61,732 nt of DNA. Origin: Deltaproteobacteria bacterium (lineage in GTDB: Bacteria > Myxococcota > JADLHZ01). Both the position numbers and the translations under genes were made by a program. The stretch is from positions 1 to 61,732 of the forward strand of contig JADLHZ010000010.1 of assembly GCA_020848545.1 (NCBI GenBank), read 5' to 3'. The notes beneath the pieces are model-generated. The model ran no database searches and was not told the DNA's origin. It saw only the letters and a list, made by a program, of their open reading frames with translations. Within the stretch, counting starts at the first letter, position 1; each line of letters starts with the position of its first letter. Positions 26,168-35,828 of the stretch are shown here, piece by piece.

Positions 26168-28441
26168 TCAGATTCGAGTCGCGGTGGCGAGCCACACGAT
26201 CGTGCCATTGTAAGCGAAGTGCAGCGCGATGCCGGGCAACAGCGAGCGCGTCGTCACCGCGAGCCCGGCGCAGGCGAGCCCGAGCAAGAACACCGGCGGC
26301 ACCGATGCCGGCGGATGCACGACGGCAAAGAGGGCCGCGCTCGCGAGCACCGCCAACGCCGGCGTCAACGCGCGCTTCAGGCCGGTGAGCAAGATGCCGC
26401 GAAAGAGGTACTCCTCGACGCACGGCGCCACGATGACGGCGAGGAGCGCGTAGTACCAGTTGAGCGCCTCGGCGCTCGAAGGATCGATCTCGAACCACTT
26501 GACAGCGTAGCTCGCGTAGAGCGACGCGCCGGCGCCGAGAAACGCGCCGCCCGCGAACCCTAGGAACACGTAGATCCCCCCGGCACGCAGGCGCGGCATG
26601 CCGGCGCGGCGCTTCTTGCCGAGCACGACGTACGCGCTGACGAAGACGACGAGCGCCGCGTGGGCCGACGCCAGCAAGGGCACCGCGTACGCCGGCGCTT
26701 TCAAGAGCGCGAAGAGCAGCGCGAAGAGGCCTTGCATCACGAAGTACGCCATCAGCGCCATCACGCCGTCGGAGACCGCGATCGGCAGCTCCGGCGCCGA
26801 CGAGGGATCGAAGAAGTACGGCAAGAGATCGCGCGCCTTCTGCCACAGCGCGATCGCCAAGAACACGCTGAGCACGACGAGCACGAGCTGCTGCCAGAAC
26901 GACTCGGCGACGATCGCGTAGACGAAGAACGAAGTGAGCCCGAGGTAGAGCATCATGAACTGCTGCTTGATGCGCCGGCGCACATCGACGACGTTCGCGT
27001 CGTAGGCGAAGACCCCGAGCGCGCCTGCGATCGCCGAGTAGATGACGATGCCCGTGAAGGCGAGGATCAACGTCGCCACGTGCTCGAAGCTGACGACCGG
27101 CAGGCGGCTCAGCGAGAGCGTCGCCACGATCCCGCCGATGACGCACGCGAAGCCGAGCGACAACACGACCTTCTCTCGCAGCAGACGCTCTACGGAGATC
27201 GGTTGCGCAAGTGTGAGCCAAAGCGCGCGGCCGTCTGGCACGAGGAGCTGCAAGCCGCTGAACGCGAGCGCGTAGGCACCGGCGCCGAAGACGTAGGCGC
27301 CGAGATACGCAGGCTTCGGGATCTTGAAGCCGCTCGTGTACATCTGCTGCAGGACGATGAGCAGCGGGAGGACGACGAGCTGCACCATCAAGTTACGGTC
27401 GCGCAGGAGCAGGCGAAGATCGCGGCGTTGGATCGGCGTCAGCCACGTGCGCGACCGAAGAGCGCGGGCCACGAGCGGCCCATGCGAGCGCACGCCGATG
27501 CGATTGCCGGACGCGACGAGGCCCGCGCGGATCAGCCGATTGGATGCCACCACCGCGGCGAGCAACAGGATCGCGCACTCGGCGAAGAAGAGCGCGAAGC
27601 TCGCGGCGGCCGGCGCGAGATCTTCGACGAGCAGCGCGCGGACGAGGAGCGTGCCCGGCATCAGCGCAGCGATCGTCGTGAGCGGCGCTTTCACCAGGAT
27701 GTCCGAGGCGTGCACGTAGACCGCGGCGCTGTTGCTCGACGTGAACATCGGCACGAGGAGCAGCATCGCCAGCACACTGTTCGCCGCCTGCACGTTCTGG
27801 CGCGTGCTCGTGCGAAGCTGCAAGCGCATCGCGGTCTCGACAGCGAGGGCCACCGCCGCCGACGTCAGCGCGAGCATCGCGAGCCCGATGGGGATGACGG
27901 CGAGCGCACGCACGAAGCCACCGAGCTTCAAGGCAACACCGGCGAGCAAGCCTAGCCCCATGGTCCACGTGGTCCAGCTGGTCAGCGCGAGCTCGACGAC
28001 CTTCGCGAAGGTGATCGTCGCGCGCGGGATCGGGAGCGTCACGAGCCACTCGACGTCCCAGTCCGCGGAGCCGACGTCGCGGTTCGCGAGCAACTGCGTC
28101 ACCTGCGCGGCGAAGAGCACGACGAGCATGACGCCGAGGATCGCGAAGACCACGCCGGCCACTCCATCGGCGCCGGTGATCGGTGAGAGCGTGGGGACGA
28201 GGCCGTACGCGCGCTTGTCGAGCGCCTTCAGCATGTAGTGCGCGGTGGACCACCCCCAGCCGACGAGCGTCGCCGAGAGCACCATGACGAGCACCGGCGT
28301 GAGGAACATGGAGCGCGCCCGCGGCCTCGTTCCCAGGCGCTCGCCGATGCGCGCCGCGCGGCCCGACACCTGGCTCTGGAAGCGCCGCACCCGCATGCGC
28401 GCGAGCACGACGCCCGCACGAAACGCCGAGATCTTGCGCAC
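26168..28441 (-). CDS. ABC-2 permease fused to a CPBP intramembrane protease
   Basis: A 757-residue multi-pass membrane protein. The first ~520 residues form an ABC-2/NatB-like exporter permease with about a dozen hydrophobic segments. The last ~200 residues form a CPBP (CAAX-type, ABI) protease with EEYLFRG, FAVVHPP and HFAYNG motifs, which supply the Glu, His and Asn of that active site. The ATPase gene lies immediately upstream on the same strand (gap 8 nt). Exporter-protease fusions of this kind could process a peptide or protein during export; the substrate is unknown. Confidence 0.92.
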   Translation of the reverse strand: MRKISAFRAGVVLARMRVRRFQSQVSGRAARIGERLGTRPRARSMFLTPVLVMVLSATLVGWGWSTAHYMLKALDKRAYGLVPTLSPITGADGVAGVVFAILGVMLVVLFAAQVTQLLANRDVGSADWDVEWLVTLPIPRATITFAKVVELALTSWTTWTMGLGLLAGVALKLGGFVRALAVIPIGLAMLALTSAAVALAVETAMRLQLRTSTRQNVQAANSVLAMLLLVPMFTSSNSAAVYVHASDILVKAPLTTIAALMPGTLLVRALLVEDLAPAAASFALFFAECAILLLAAVVASNRLIRAGLVASGNRIGVRSHGPLVARALRSRTWLTPIQRRDLRLLLRDRNLMVQLVVLPLLIVLQQMYTSGFKIPKPAYLGAYVFGAGAYALAFSGLQLLVPDGRALWLTLAQPISVERLLREKVVLSLGFACVIGGIVATLSLSRLPVVSFEHVATLILAFTGIVIYSAIAGALGVFAYDANVVDVRRRIKQQFMMLYLGLTSFFVYAIVAESFWQQLVLVVLSVFLAIALWQKARDLLPYFFDPSSAPELPIAVSDGVMALMAYFVMQGLFALLFALLKAPAYAVPLLASAHAALVVFVSAYVVLGKKRRAGMPRLRAGGIYVFLGFAGGAFLGAGASLYASYAVKWFEIDPSSAEALNWYYALLAVIVAPCVEEYLFRGILLTGLKRALTPALAVLASAALFAVVHPPASVPPVFLLGLACAGLAVTTRSLLPGIALHFAYNGTIVWLATATRI

Positions 28442-28449
28442 CGCCGCCG

Positions 28450-29205
28450 TCAGACGGCCTCCCCTGCCGGCACCGTCACGCGCATGTAGACGTCGTGCAG
28501 CGATCCGCCTGCGCTCAGCTGCGCGCGCAGATCTTCGACGGGCCCAGAGGCGACGAGCTTGCCGCGATCCAAGATCGCCACGCGATGCGCGACGCGCTCG
28601 GCCATCTCCAACAAGTGCGTCGAGAGCAAGACGGTCTTCCCCTGCGCGCAGAGCTTGCGAAACAAGGTGATTAGCTCGGCGCTCGCGCGTGGGTCCAAGC
28701 CGTTCGTCGGCTCGTCGAGGATCAGGAGCTCGGGCTCGTGCATCAGCGCGGCGGCGATCGCGAGCTTCTTCTTCATGCCGAGCGAGTAATTGACGGCGAA
28801 CTCTTCAGCGGCGTCGGCGAGGCCGAACTCGGCGATGAGCTCGATCGCGCGCTCGTCGGCCTCACGCCGCGAGAAGCCGTGCATCTCGCCGACGAAGCCG
28901 AGCAGCTCGCGGCCGCGAAGGTAATCGAAGAACGCCGGCTGATCCGGCAAGTAGCCGACGTGGCGCTTCACCTCGACCGAGTCCTTCTGGCAGTCCATGC
29001 CGAGCACGTGGGCGCTGCCTTCGCTCGGCACGAGCAGGCCCATCACCAAGCGCATCATCGTCGTCTTGCCGGCGCCGTTCGGGCCGAGCAGCGCCACGAT
29101 CTCGCCGGGCTCGATGCGCAGCGCGAGGCGATCGAGCGCGGTGAAGTCGCCGAAGCGCTTCGAGAGGTCGCTGCAGAGAAGCGTCGGCTTCACCGGTTGC
29201 TCCAT
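28450..29205 (-). CDS. ABC exporter ATPase
   Basis: A 251-residue ATPase with Walker A GPNGAGKTT, signature YSLGMKKKL, Walker B LLILDEPTNGLD and STHLLEMAERVAHRV. It is of the Nat/CcmA-like exporter group. It precedes the permease-CPBP gene by 8 nt and is divergent from the M14 peptidase gene with only 29 nt between the two starts, so both promoters must overlap coding or each other. Confidence 0.95.
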   Translation of the reverse strand: MEQPVKPTLLCSDLSKRFGDFTALDRLALRIEPGEIVALLGPNGAGKTTMMRLVMGLLVPSEGSAHVLGMDCQKDSVEVKRHVGYLPDQPAFFDYLRGRELLGFVGEMHGFSRREADERAIELIAEFGLADAAEEFAVNYSLGMKKKLAIAAALMHEPELLILDEPTNGLDPRASAELITLFRKLCAQGKTVLLSTHLLEMAERVAHRVAILDRGKLVASGPVEDLRAQLSAGGSLHDVYMRVTVPAGEAV

Positions 29206-29234
29206 GGGCGCCCGTTACATTACACGGGGCCACC

Positions 29235-30962
29235 GTGTTTGCACTCCTGAGCTTCATCCTCGCCGCGCCTCTCCTCACGACCGCCGAACAATCCGGCTTC
29301 ACGACGACCGGCCGCTACCAAGAAGTGGAGGCGCTGTGCGCCGGCTTCGCGCAGAAGTACCCTGGGCGCGTGCGTTGCTTCGACTTCGGCACCACGCCCG
29401 AAGGCCGCAAGATGAAGGCGCTGGCGCTTTCGCAAGACGGCGTGCTCGACAGCAAGAGCGCGAAGCAGAAGCAACGGCCAGTGCTCTTCGTCGAGGGCGG
29501 CATCCACGCCGGCGAGATCGACGGCAAGGACGCCGGTTTCTGGCTGCTGCCGGATCTGCTCGACGGCAAGGTCGCCGCCGGCGCGCTCGGAAGAGTGACG
29601 CTGCTCTTCGTGCCGGTGTTCAACGTCGACGGCCACGAGCGCTTCGGCAAGAACCACCGGCCGAACCAGCGCGGCCCCGAAGAGATGGGCTGGCGCACGA
29701 CGGCGCAGAACCTGAACCTGAACCGCGACTGGTCGAAGGCCGACGCGCCCGAGATGCGCGCGATGCTGAAGCTCATCAACGAATGGGATCCGGCGGTGCT
29801 CGTCGATCTGCACGTGACCGACGGCGCCAAGTTCCAGCACGACGTCGCCGTGCTCGTGGAGCCGATCCTCGCCGGGCCCGTGCCGCTCTTCGGCGTGGCG
29901 AAGGCGCTCTCGCAGCAGCTGCATGCGGACCTTCGCAAAGGTGGCCACCTGTCGATCGATCGCTTCTACCCGGCGTTCGAAAAAGACGACGACCCGAGCT
30001 CGGGCTTTGCGATGGGCGTGGCGCCACCGCGGCTGTCGAGCCCCTACTGGGCGCTCAGAAACCGCATCGGCATCCTGGTCGAGACGCACGCGTGGAAGCC
30101 GTACAAAGAGCGGGTGAAGGCAACTCGCGACGTCCTCGAAGCGCTGCTCGCGCACGCGGACGACGCCAGGGCGTGGCGCGACGCCGGCCTCGCGATCGAC
30201 GAACAAGGGAGAGCGAGCGCCGGCAGGCGATTTGTCCTCGCGTGGGACAACGACGACAGCAAGGAAAAGATCGACTTTCTCGGCTACCACTACGAGCGCG
30301 TCGCCTCCGAAGTCAGCGGCGCCACGTGGACGAAGTACGACGAGACGAAGCCGGAAGTGTGGAAGGTGCCGCTGCTCACCGGGGTCAAGCCGATCGCGAG
30401 CGCAACGGCACCGCAGGCTGGCTACGTCGTGCCGGCGCCATACGCGGGTGTGATCGGCGAGCGTCTGGCACTGCACGGTATTCGCTTCAGCACGATCGGC
30501 AAATCGCAGTCCGTGAGCGCAGACGTCTACAAGGCCACGAGCGCGGACTTCGGGGCGAAGTCCTACGAAGGGCACCAGACCCTACGCGTGAAGGGCGCGT
30601 GGGAGCGGCGCGAGCGCGCGATTGAGAAGGGCGCCATCTTCGTGCCGGTCAATCAAGATCGGGCGCGCTTGCTCGTGCACTTGCTGGAGCCGGAGGCGCC
30701 GGACTCTTATCTCGCGTGGGGCTTCTTCAACGCGTCCTTCGAGCAGAAGGAGTACATGGAACCCTACGTCGCCGAGGAAGAGGCCCGCAAGATGCTCGCG
30801 GCAAGCAGCGCGCTCAAGGCAGAATTCGAGAAGAAGCTCTTCGACGACACCAAATTTCGGAACGATCCCGAGGCGCGGCTCGACTTCTTCTATCGCCGTC
30901 ACCCAACGTGGGATCAGCGGCTCGGCGAGTACCCCGTGCTGCGCGTCGACATCGCGCCCTGA
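29235..30962 (+). CDS. Secreted M14 zinc carboxypeptidase
   Basis: A 575-residue precursor with a signal-like N-terminus (MFALLSFILAAPLLTTA), then a peptidase M14 domain: zinc ligands in HAGEIDG (His about 91, Glu about 94) and in VDLHVTDG (about 191), substrate-binding NLNRDW, and catalytic Glu in LVETHAW (about 282). A C-terminal domain of about 250 residues is rich in beta strands and has no recognised motif. It starts with GTG. It is convergent with the ActC gene at 30985. Confidence 0.92.
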   Translation: MFALLSFILAAPLLTTAEQSGFTTTGRYQEVEALCAGFAQKYPGRVRCFDFGTTPEGRKMKALALSQDGVLDSKSAKQKQRPVLFVEGGIHAGEIDGKDAGFWLLPDLLDGKVAAGALGRVTLLFVPVFNVDGHERFGKNHRPNQRGPEEMGWRTTAQNLNLNRDWSKADAPEMRAMLKLINEWDPAVLVDLHVTDGAKFQHDVAVLVEPILAGPVPLFGVAKALSQQLHADLRKGGHLSIDRFYPAFEKDDDPSSGFAMGVAPPRLSSPYWALRNRIGILVETHAWKPYKERVKATRDVLEALLAHADDARAWRDAGLAIDEQGRASAGRRFVLAWDNDDSKEKIDFLGYHYERVASEVSGATWTKYDETKPEVWKVPLLTGVKPIASATAPQAGYVVPAPYAGVIGERLALHGIRFSTIGKSQSVSADVYKATSADFGAKSYEGHQTLRVKGAWERRERAIEKGAIFVPVNQDRARLLVHLLEPEAPDSYLAWGFFNASFEQKEYMEPYVAEEEARKMLAASSALKAEFEKKLFDDTKFRNDPEARLDFFYRRHPTWDQRLGEYPVLRVDIAP

Positions 30963-30984
30963 GCCGATGACGGCCGCTTCTACC

Positions 30985-32355
30985 TCAGTGCGTCTTCGCT
31001 TGCGGCATGACGCCCTTCACTTCGCTGATGGCGACCATCGGTAAGAAGCGAACGAAGAGCAGGAAGAGCGAGAGGAACACGCCGAAGGTGCCGGCGAACG
31101 TCGAAATGTCCCAGATCGTCGGGCGGAAGTAGCCCCACGCCGATGGTAAGAAGTCGCGGTGGATCGACGTCCCGATGATGACGAAGCGCTCGAACCACAT
31201 ACCGATGGTCACGAAGAGCGCGACGACGAAGGTCACCGGGATCGAGGTGCGGAAGCGCTTGAACCAGAAGACCTGCGGCGAAGCGACGTTGCAGAGGAAC
31301 ATCGACCAGTACGCCCACTTGTACGGACCAAAGGCGCGGTTGATGAACGTGAAGAACTCGTAGTCGTTATCGCTGTACCAGGCGATGAAGAACTCCATGC
31401 AGTACGCGTAACCAACCATCATGCCGGTCGCGAGGATGATCTTGTTCATGTTCTCGACGTGACGCAGCGTGATCAGCTCTTTCAGGCCGAACCATTCGCG
31501 TGCAGGTACGAGTAGTATGTTCACCATCGCGAAGCCGCCGAAGATGGCGCCAGCGACGAAGTAGGGCGGGAAGATCGTCGTGTGCCAGCCGGGGATGACC
31601 GAGGTGGCGAAGTCGAACGAGACGATCGTGTGCACGGACAAGACGAGCGGCGTCGAGAGCCCGGCGAGGATGAGGTACGCCTTCTCGTAATGGCGCCAGT
31701 GGCGGTTGGCGCCGCGCCAACCCATGCTGAGCACGCCGAAGATGATCTGCCGGGTCTTGGTGGTCGCGCGATCGCGCAGCGTCGCCAGGTCGGGGATGAG
31801 GCCGACGTACCAAAAGAGCAACGAGACGGTGAAATACGTATTGAGCGCGAAGAAGTCCCACATGAGGGGGCTACGGTAGTTCTGCCAGATGCCCATCTGA
31901 TTCGGCACCGGGATGAACCAGTACGCGAACCAGGGGCGGCCGGTGTGAATGCCGACGTAGCTCAGCGCGCACAAGACGGCGAAGAGCGTCATCGCTTCGG
32001 CGGCGCGGTTGATCGATGTGCGCCACTTTTGCCGGAAGAGGAAGAGAATCGCCGAGATCAGCGTGCCGGCGTGGCCGATACCGACCCAGAACACGAAGCC
32101 GGTGATGTCCCACGCCCAACCGATCGGCTGGTTCAGGCCCCAGATGCCGATGCCTTCCCAGACGAGATAGCCAACCGACACCACCCACACGCCCGCGAGC
32201 AACGCGGCCAACCCGAAGAAAACGAACCACGCTTTGGGCGTTGGCGTTTCGACGATCTGTGCCACCTTGTTGGTGACGCTGGCGAAGTCGTTGTCGCCTT
32301 TGACGAGCGTGGCGCGTGCGATCTCCGGATCGAGCGCGAGCGCGGGTGAACCCAT
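30985..32355 (-). CDS. NrfD/ActC-like membrane subunit of a quinone-linked complex
   Basis: A 456-residue integral membrane protein with about ten helices, of the NrfD/PsrC family. '[32 protein letters not shown]' (here [11 protein letters not shown]) and '[11 protein letters not shown]' match ActC, the quinol-binding subunit of alternative complex III. ActC normally sits in an operon with ActA-F. Here it is alone: both neighbours are unrelated, so it is an orphan copy. A good ribosome site (GGAGG) precedes ATG 32355. It could pair with subunits encoded elsewhere. Confidence 0.88.
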   Translation of the reverse strand: MGSPALALDPEIARATLVKGDNDFASVTNKVAQIVETPTPKAWFVFFGLAALLAGVWVVSVGYLVWEGIGIWGLNQPIGWAWDITGFVFWVGIGHAGTLISAILFLFRQKWRTSINRAAEAMTLFAVLCALSYVGIHTGRPWFAYWFIPVPNQMGIWQNYRSPLMWDFFALNTYFTVSLLFWYVGLIPDLATLRDRATTKTRQIIFGVLSMGWRGANRHWRHYEKAYLILAGLSTPLVLSVHTIVSFDFATSVIPGWHTTIFPPYFVAGAIFGGFAMVNILLVPAREWFGLKELITLRHVENMNKIILATGMMVGYAYCMEFFIAWYSDNDYEFFTFINRAFGPYKWAYWSMFLCNVASPQVFWFKRFRTSIPVTFVVALFVTIGMWFERFVIIGTSIHRDFLPSAWGYFRPTIWDISTFAGTFGVFLSLFLLFVRFLPMVAISEVKGVMPQAKTH

Positions 32356-32369
32356 GGCCGATACCTCCG

Positions 32370-32517
32370 TAAGAGCTGTCAGCTTTCAGCCGTCAGCCAT
32401 CAGCTAAAACACCTGAAGTGGCGCCTGTTAAGCTCAACTCGCGGTGAAAGACCAGAGCCCCGCGCATTTTCCAAAATCTGAGCGCTGAGAGCTGAAGGCT
32501 GACAGCTGTCCGCTGTC
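32370..32517. repeat. Intergenic inverted repeats of AGCTGTCAGC type
   Basis: Bases 32374-32405 are a run of CAGC/GTCAGC heptamer-like units (AGCTGTCAGCTTTCAGC, then CCGTCAGCCATCAGCT). Bases 32491-32507 are the inverse with one mismatch, and 32473-32517 continue the same mirror-like units. The two arms are about 85 nt apart and could form a cruciform or RNA hairpin. Repeats of this kind recur in many environmental genomes. They lie between two same-strand genes. Confidence 0.85.
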
Positions 32518-33813
32518 TCACTCGCGCTCGACGCGATCGCGGCCGGCGCCTTTGGCCCGGTAGAGCGCCTTGTCGGCGCGGTCGATCAGCGTCTGCGCGG
32601 TGTCGTCGGCGCGCGCGGCCGAGACGCCGATGCTCGCTGTAACGCGCAGCTCCTCGCCCGCCTGGGCAGGAAAGCTCACCGCGCGAATGCTCTGACAGAC
32701 GCGGCGGATCACACCCTCGGCGGCGGCGAGCGGCGTCTCGGTGAGCAGGATGACGAACTCGTCGCCGCCCCAACGCCCGACCGCGTCGCTCGTGCGTAGC
32801 TGGCCGCCGATGACGCGCACCACGCGGCTCAAGACCGCGTCGCCGGTTTGGTGGCCGTGCGTATCGTTGATGGACTTGAAGTGATCGATGTCGACGATCG
32901 CGAACGAGAGCGCGGCTTCGTAGCGGCTCGCGCGCTTCACCTCTTGGTCGACGAGGCCCTCGATGTACTTGTGGTTGAAGACGCCGGTGAGGCTGTCGCG
33001 GATCGCGAGCTCGCGAATGGTGCGCAAGCGTTCCAAGTGCGCCGCCACGCGCGCGACGAGCTCGTCCGGGTTGAACGGCTTCTCGATGTAGTCGTTGCCA
33101 CCCACGGTGAGGCCGCGGACTTTTTGCGCGGTGTCGTTCTTGGCGGTGACGAAGAGGATCGGCACGAGCGCGAGCGCCGGGTTCTTGCGCAAGAGCTCGC
33201 AGAGCGCGAAGCCGTCGAGCTCCGGCATCACGACGTCGAGCAAGATGAGATCCGGCAACGTGCGGGCCAGCACCTCGGACGCCTGGCGCGGGTCACGTAA
33301 GAGCGTCGTCGTGTAGCCCGCCGATTCCAAGCAGGCGGTGATGATCTGGCCGCTCGTCGCGTCGTCATCGACGATCGCGATCGACGCCGCGCGGCCGGAC
33401 TCGAAGAGCGGCGTCGTGATCACGCGGTGCTTCGGCGGCGGAAACGCCAGCGTCGCGCGCTCGGCGCTGCGCCCGTCGAGCTCTTGGAACGACTCCTTCG
33501 TCGCGCCGGCGCCGATGCACATGATCTCGAAGATGCGCCCGCGTTCAACCGCGTCGGCGCCGCCCGCCAGATCGGCGATGCGATCGCAGACCATCGCCAA
33601 GCGCCCGAGCGTGGAGAGCCCGAAGGTCTCGGCGACACCCGCCAGCCGGTGAAAGAACTCGCCGGCGGCAGCGACGGCTTTCTCGTGAGCGAACTCGCCC
33701 TTGCGCGTCGCTTCGAGCACCGGCTCGAGCGTCCTCAGCTCGTGCGAGAACTCGCGCACGAAGTCACCACGCAGGCGCTCGAGCATGGCGGCATGGTCAC
33801 TGGACGAGGACAT
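32518..33813 (-). CDS. HPt-REC-GGDEF diguanylate cyclase
   Basis: A 431-residue signalling protein. An N-terminal histidine phosphotransfer-like helix bundle has FFHRLAGV (His55). A response-regulator domain follows (IAIVDDDATSG; phosphoryl Asp in LILLDVVMPELDG; Lys in IEKPF). The GGDEF domain has an intact active site (RWGGDEF), with the allosteric inhibitory motif RTSD five residues before it, so c-di-GMP feedback is expected. It is likely to make c-di-GMP when phosphorylated. It is the only gene of its kind here. Upstream of its start the strand is separated from the TPR gene by 48 nt. Confidence 0.95.
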   Translation of the reverse strand: MSSSSDHAAMLERLRGDFVREFSHELRTLEPVLEATRKGEFAHEKAVAAAGEFFHRLAGVAETFGLSTLGRLAMVCDRIADLAGGADAVERGRIFEIMCIGAGATKESFQELDGRSAERATLAFPPPKHRVITTPLFESGRAASIAIVDDDATSGQIITACLESAGYTTTLLRDPRQASEVLARTLPDLILLDVVMPELDGFALCELLRKNPALALVPILFVTAKNDTAQKVRGLTVGGNDYIEKPFNPDELVARVAAHLERLRTIRELAIRDSLTGVFNHKYIEGLVDQEVKRASRYEAALSFAIVDIDHFKSINDTHGHQTGDAVLSRVVRVIGGQLRTSDAVGRWGGDEFVILLTETPLAAAEGVIRRVCQSIRAVSFPAQAGEELRVTASIGVSAARADDTAQTLIDRADKALYRAKGAGRDRVERE

Positions 33814-33861
33814 CGCCTAGCATGTTCACCCGCGCCACGGGCCGGCGCTACTTCTTTCGCA

Positions 33862-34254
33862 TCACTTCTTTCGCAGTTGGCGCTCGCCCCGCTTGATCAA
33901 CGCGCGCGCGCGGAGACCCGACGGATGCGTGGCGTTCGGGTCGAGCTCGAGGCAGCGCTTCAAAGCGACCGCAGCACCGTTGTAATCGCCGCGGTCCAGC
34001 GAAATCTCGCCGACGATGCACCAGATTTGAACGTTCGCCGGATCGAGGCTCAGGCATCGGCGGAGCGCGTCGACCGCCTCGGCCAAGCGAAACGTCTTCG
34101 CCAGCGCGATGCCGTACGCGCTCCAATAGTCAGCGACGCTCGGCACCAACGCCGTCGCCTCGCGCAGCGCGATGACGCCCCCTTCGAGATCGTTCGCCTG
34201 CGCGGCCTGCCAGCCATAGCGCGCGAGGTGTCCGGCGCGATCTTCGGGGCTCAC
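33862..34254 (-). CDS. TPR protein, SycD/LcrH-chaperone-like
   Basis: A 130-residue protein with about three tetratricopeptide repeats: EGGVIALREATALVPSVADY, AEAVDALRRCLSLDPANVQ and GAAVALKRCLELDPNATHP. The GTG start overlaps the stop of the 492-aa gene by 4 nt. TPR proteins of this size that trail a larger helical, proline-rich protein resemble the SycD/LcrH chaperones of type III secretion translocators, but the same fold serves many other roles. This reading is speculative. Confidence 0.8.
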   Translation of the reverse strand: MSPEDRAGHLARYGWQAAQANDLEGGVIALREATALVPSVADYWSAYGIALAKTFRLAEAVDALRRCLSLDPANVQIWCIVGEISLDRGDYNGAAVALKRCLELDPNATHPSGLRARALIKRGERQLRKK

Positions 34255-35729
34255 GCCTTGCCTGCGTGCGCGATCATCGCGCGGATCATCTGCTGAAAGC
34301 CGGCGCGGCGCTCCAAGTAGAACTCGAGGCGGGACGAGAGCGCGTCGCGCGTCTCCTGCTGTGCGAGCAGCACCGCGCGCAGATCGTCGGCGACGGCGCG
34401 CACATCGGCGAGCGCCACCTCGGTCAGCCCGGGCGGCGTCGGCTGACCGCGGAACGCTTCCTTTGGCGACAAGCGCAGGACGATCTTCGGCGTCTCGGGA
34501 TCTTTGAGCGAACCGGCGGCGAGCCACAGCGCTTGCTCCTGGCAGTACGCGTCGAAGCGGACGCTCTTGTCGAGCGCGCTCGGATGATCGGGCGTGAGCC
34601 GCACGCGATCGTCGTAGCGCTTCTTCAGCTCCGCCTTCGCCTCGTCGTGCACGCGATCGTGCACCTTCAACTTCTTGCGCATCGGCCTCTCGGCGACGTC
34701 GAGCACCTTCGCTTCATCGAGCATCGCGCCGAGCGCCTGCTCGCTCTCGGCGCCGCACTGCACGAGCAGCATGTCGGCGAGCGTCTCCGGGTCGAGGCCT
34801 TTGAAGCTCGGCAGCGCCGTCGCAAAGGCGCGCTCCAAGGCGACGAGGTCGAGGTCCGGCAGGACCAGCTTCTCGAGCGACACGATCGCGGCGAGCTCGG
34901 CCTCGAGCAGGGCTTCACGCTCGTTCGCGTTCAGCGGCTTCTTCTTCTCCGGCGTCTCGGCGGGCGCCGCTGCCTCTTCTTCCTCCACCTCTTCGTCGCT
35001 GCCTCGGCTGTCCCTGCCGAGCGCACGGCGAATGAGGTCGCGCAATTCTTCGGGCTCGATCGCCTCGAGATCTTCGCGCGACGGGATCGCCGAGAGCTTC
35101 AAGCCCTTCTTCCCGCGCAGGGTCTGCAAGCGAGCGCGCGCTTTCGGCGACGCCTTTTTCGACAACGCCGCGAACGCCGGTGCGAGCGCTGCGGCCAACT
35201 TCGAAAACGCCTCTTGCTCGTTCTGCGGCAGCTTCTTCAGCTGCGCTTCGAGCGCCGCCTGTGGCAGCGGCGCCGTCATCACCGCGAGCTTGTCGGCGAG
35301 CGCCGCTTCGAGCTCGCGCGGCACTTCGAGCGCGCCCTCGCGGACGAGCGCCAAGAGGTCGTTCGTCGCAGCGATCTGCTGGCGCGAAAAGCCGAGGCTC
35401 GCCACGCCGGGCCGCGTCTCCAACGAGGAAAGATTCGCTTCGAACGCCGACGCCGCGCGCGCGCCTTCTGGGATGTCGCCGACCTGCCCGCTGAGCAGCG
35501 TGAACGCTTCCATATGCGCGGCGAGCTCGGGGCCCGCGCCGCCGGGCGGCGGTTGCAGGCCAGGCGCAGGGCCGGCACCGGGACCCTTCGGCAAGGCCGG
35601 CGCCTTTTGCAGCTCGTCCTTTTCGGTCTTCTTCGCCGGCTCCGCGGCCTTCTGTGTCTCGGCTGGCTTCGCTTCGCCGGGCAAGATCTGCGGCAGGTTC
35701 GGACGCGGGGGGACGGAGCCGATCGTCAT
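34251..35729 (-). CDS. Helical 492-residue protein of unknown function
   Basis: A 492-residue soluble protein. A disordered Pro/Ala/Lys N-terminus (about 70 residues, with LPQILPGEAKPAE) is followed by a long helical body containing acidic stretches (GSDEEVEEEEAAA) and a C-terminal half starting NANEREALLEAELAAIVSLEKLV. No signal peptide or transmembrane segment. I do not recognise a family. The next gene is a TPR protein whose start overlaps its stop. The start at 35729 is divergent from alanine racemase with a 99-nt gap. Confidence 0.8.
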   Translation of the reverse strand: MTIGSVPPRPNLPQILPGEAKPAETQKAAEPAKKTEKDELQKAPALPKGPGAGPAPGLQPPPGGAGPELAAHMEAFTLLSGQVGDIPEGARAASAFEANLSSLETRPGVASLGFSRQQIAATNDLLALVREGALEVPRELEAALADKLAVMTAPLPQAALEAQLKKLPQNEQEAFSKLAAALAPAFAALSKKASPKARARLQTLRGKKGLKLSAIPSREDLEAIEPEELRDLIRRALGRDSRGSDEEVEEEEAAAPAETPEKKKPLNANEREALLEAELAAIVSLEKLVLPDLDLVALERAFATALPSFKGLDPETLADMLLVQCGAESEQALGAMLDEAKVLDVAERPMRKKLKVHDRVHDEAKAELKKRYDDRVRLTPDHPSALDKSVRFDAYCQEQALWLAAGSLKDPETPKIVLRLSPKEAFRGQPTPPGLTEVALADVRAVADDLRAVLLAQQETRDALSSRLEFYLERRAGFQQMIRAMIAHAGKA

Positions 35730-35828
35730 CTCGGATCGAGCTTAACCCGATTCGTGGCGGCGTGCATGTGGTGGCATTCGGGAGGGTCGAGCCTTGAGTT
35801 TTTCCGCGCTTCGTCGCTTTCTCTCTGC

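Noticed and set aside
33427-34296. A 289-aa plus-strand ORF opposite the GGDEF and TPR genes
   Set aside because: A shadow frame; the minus strand encodes HPt, REC, GGDEF and TPR motifs in full.
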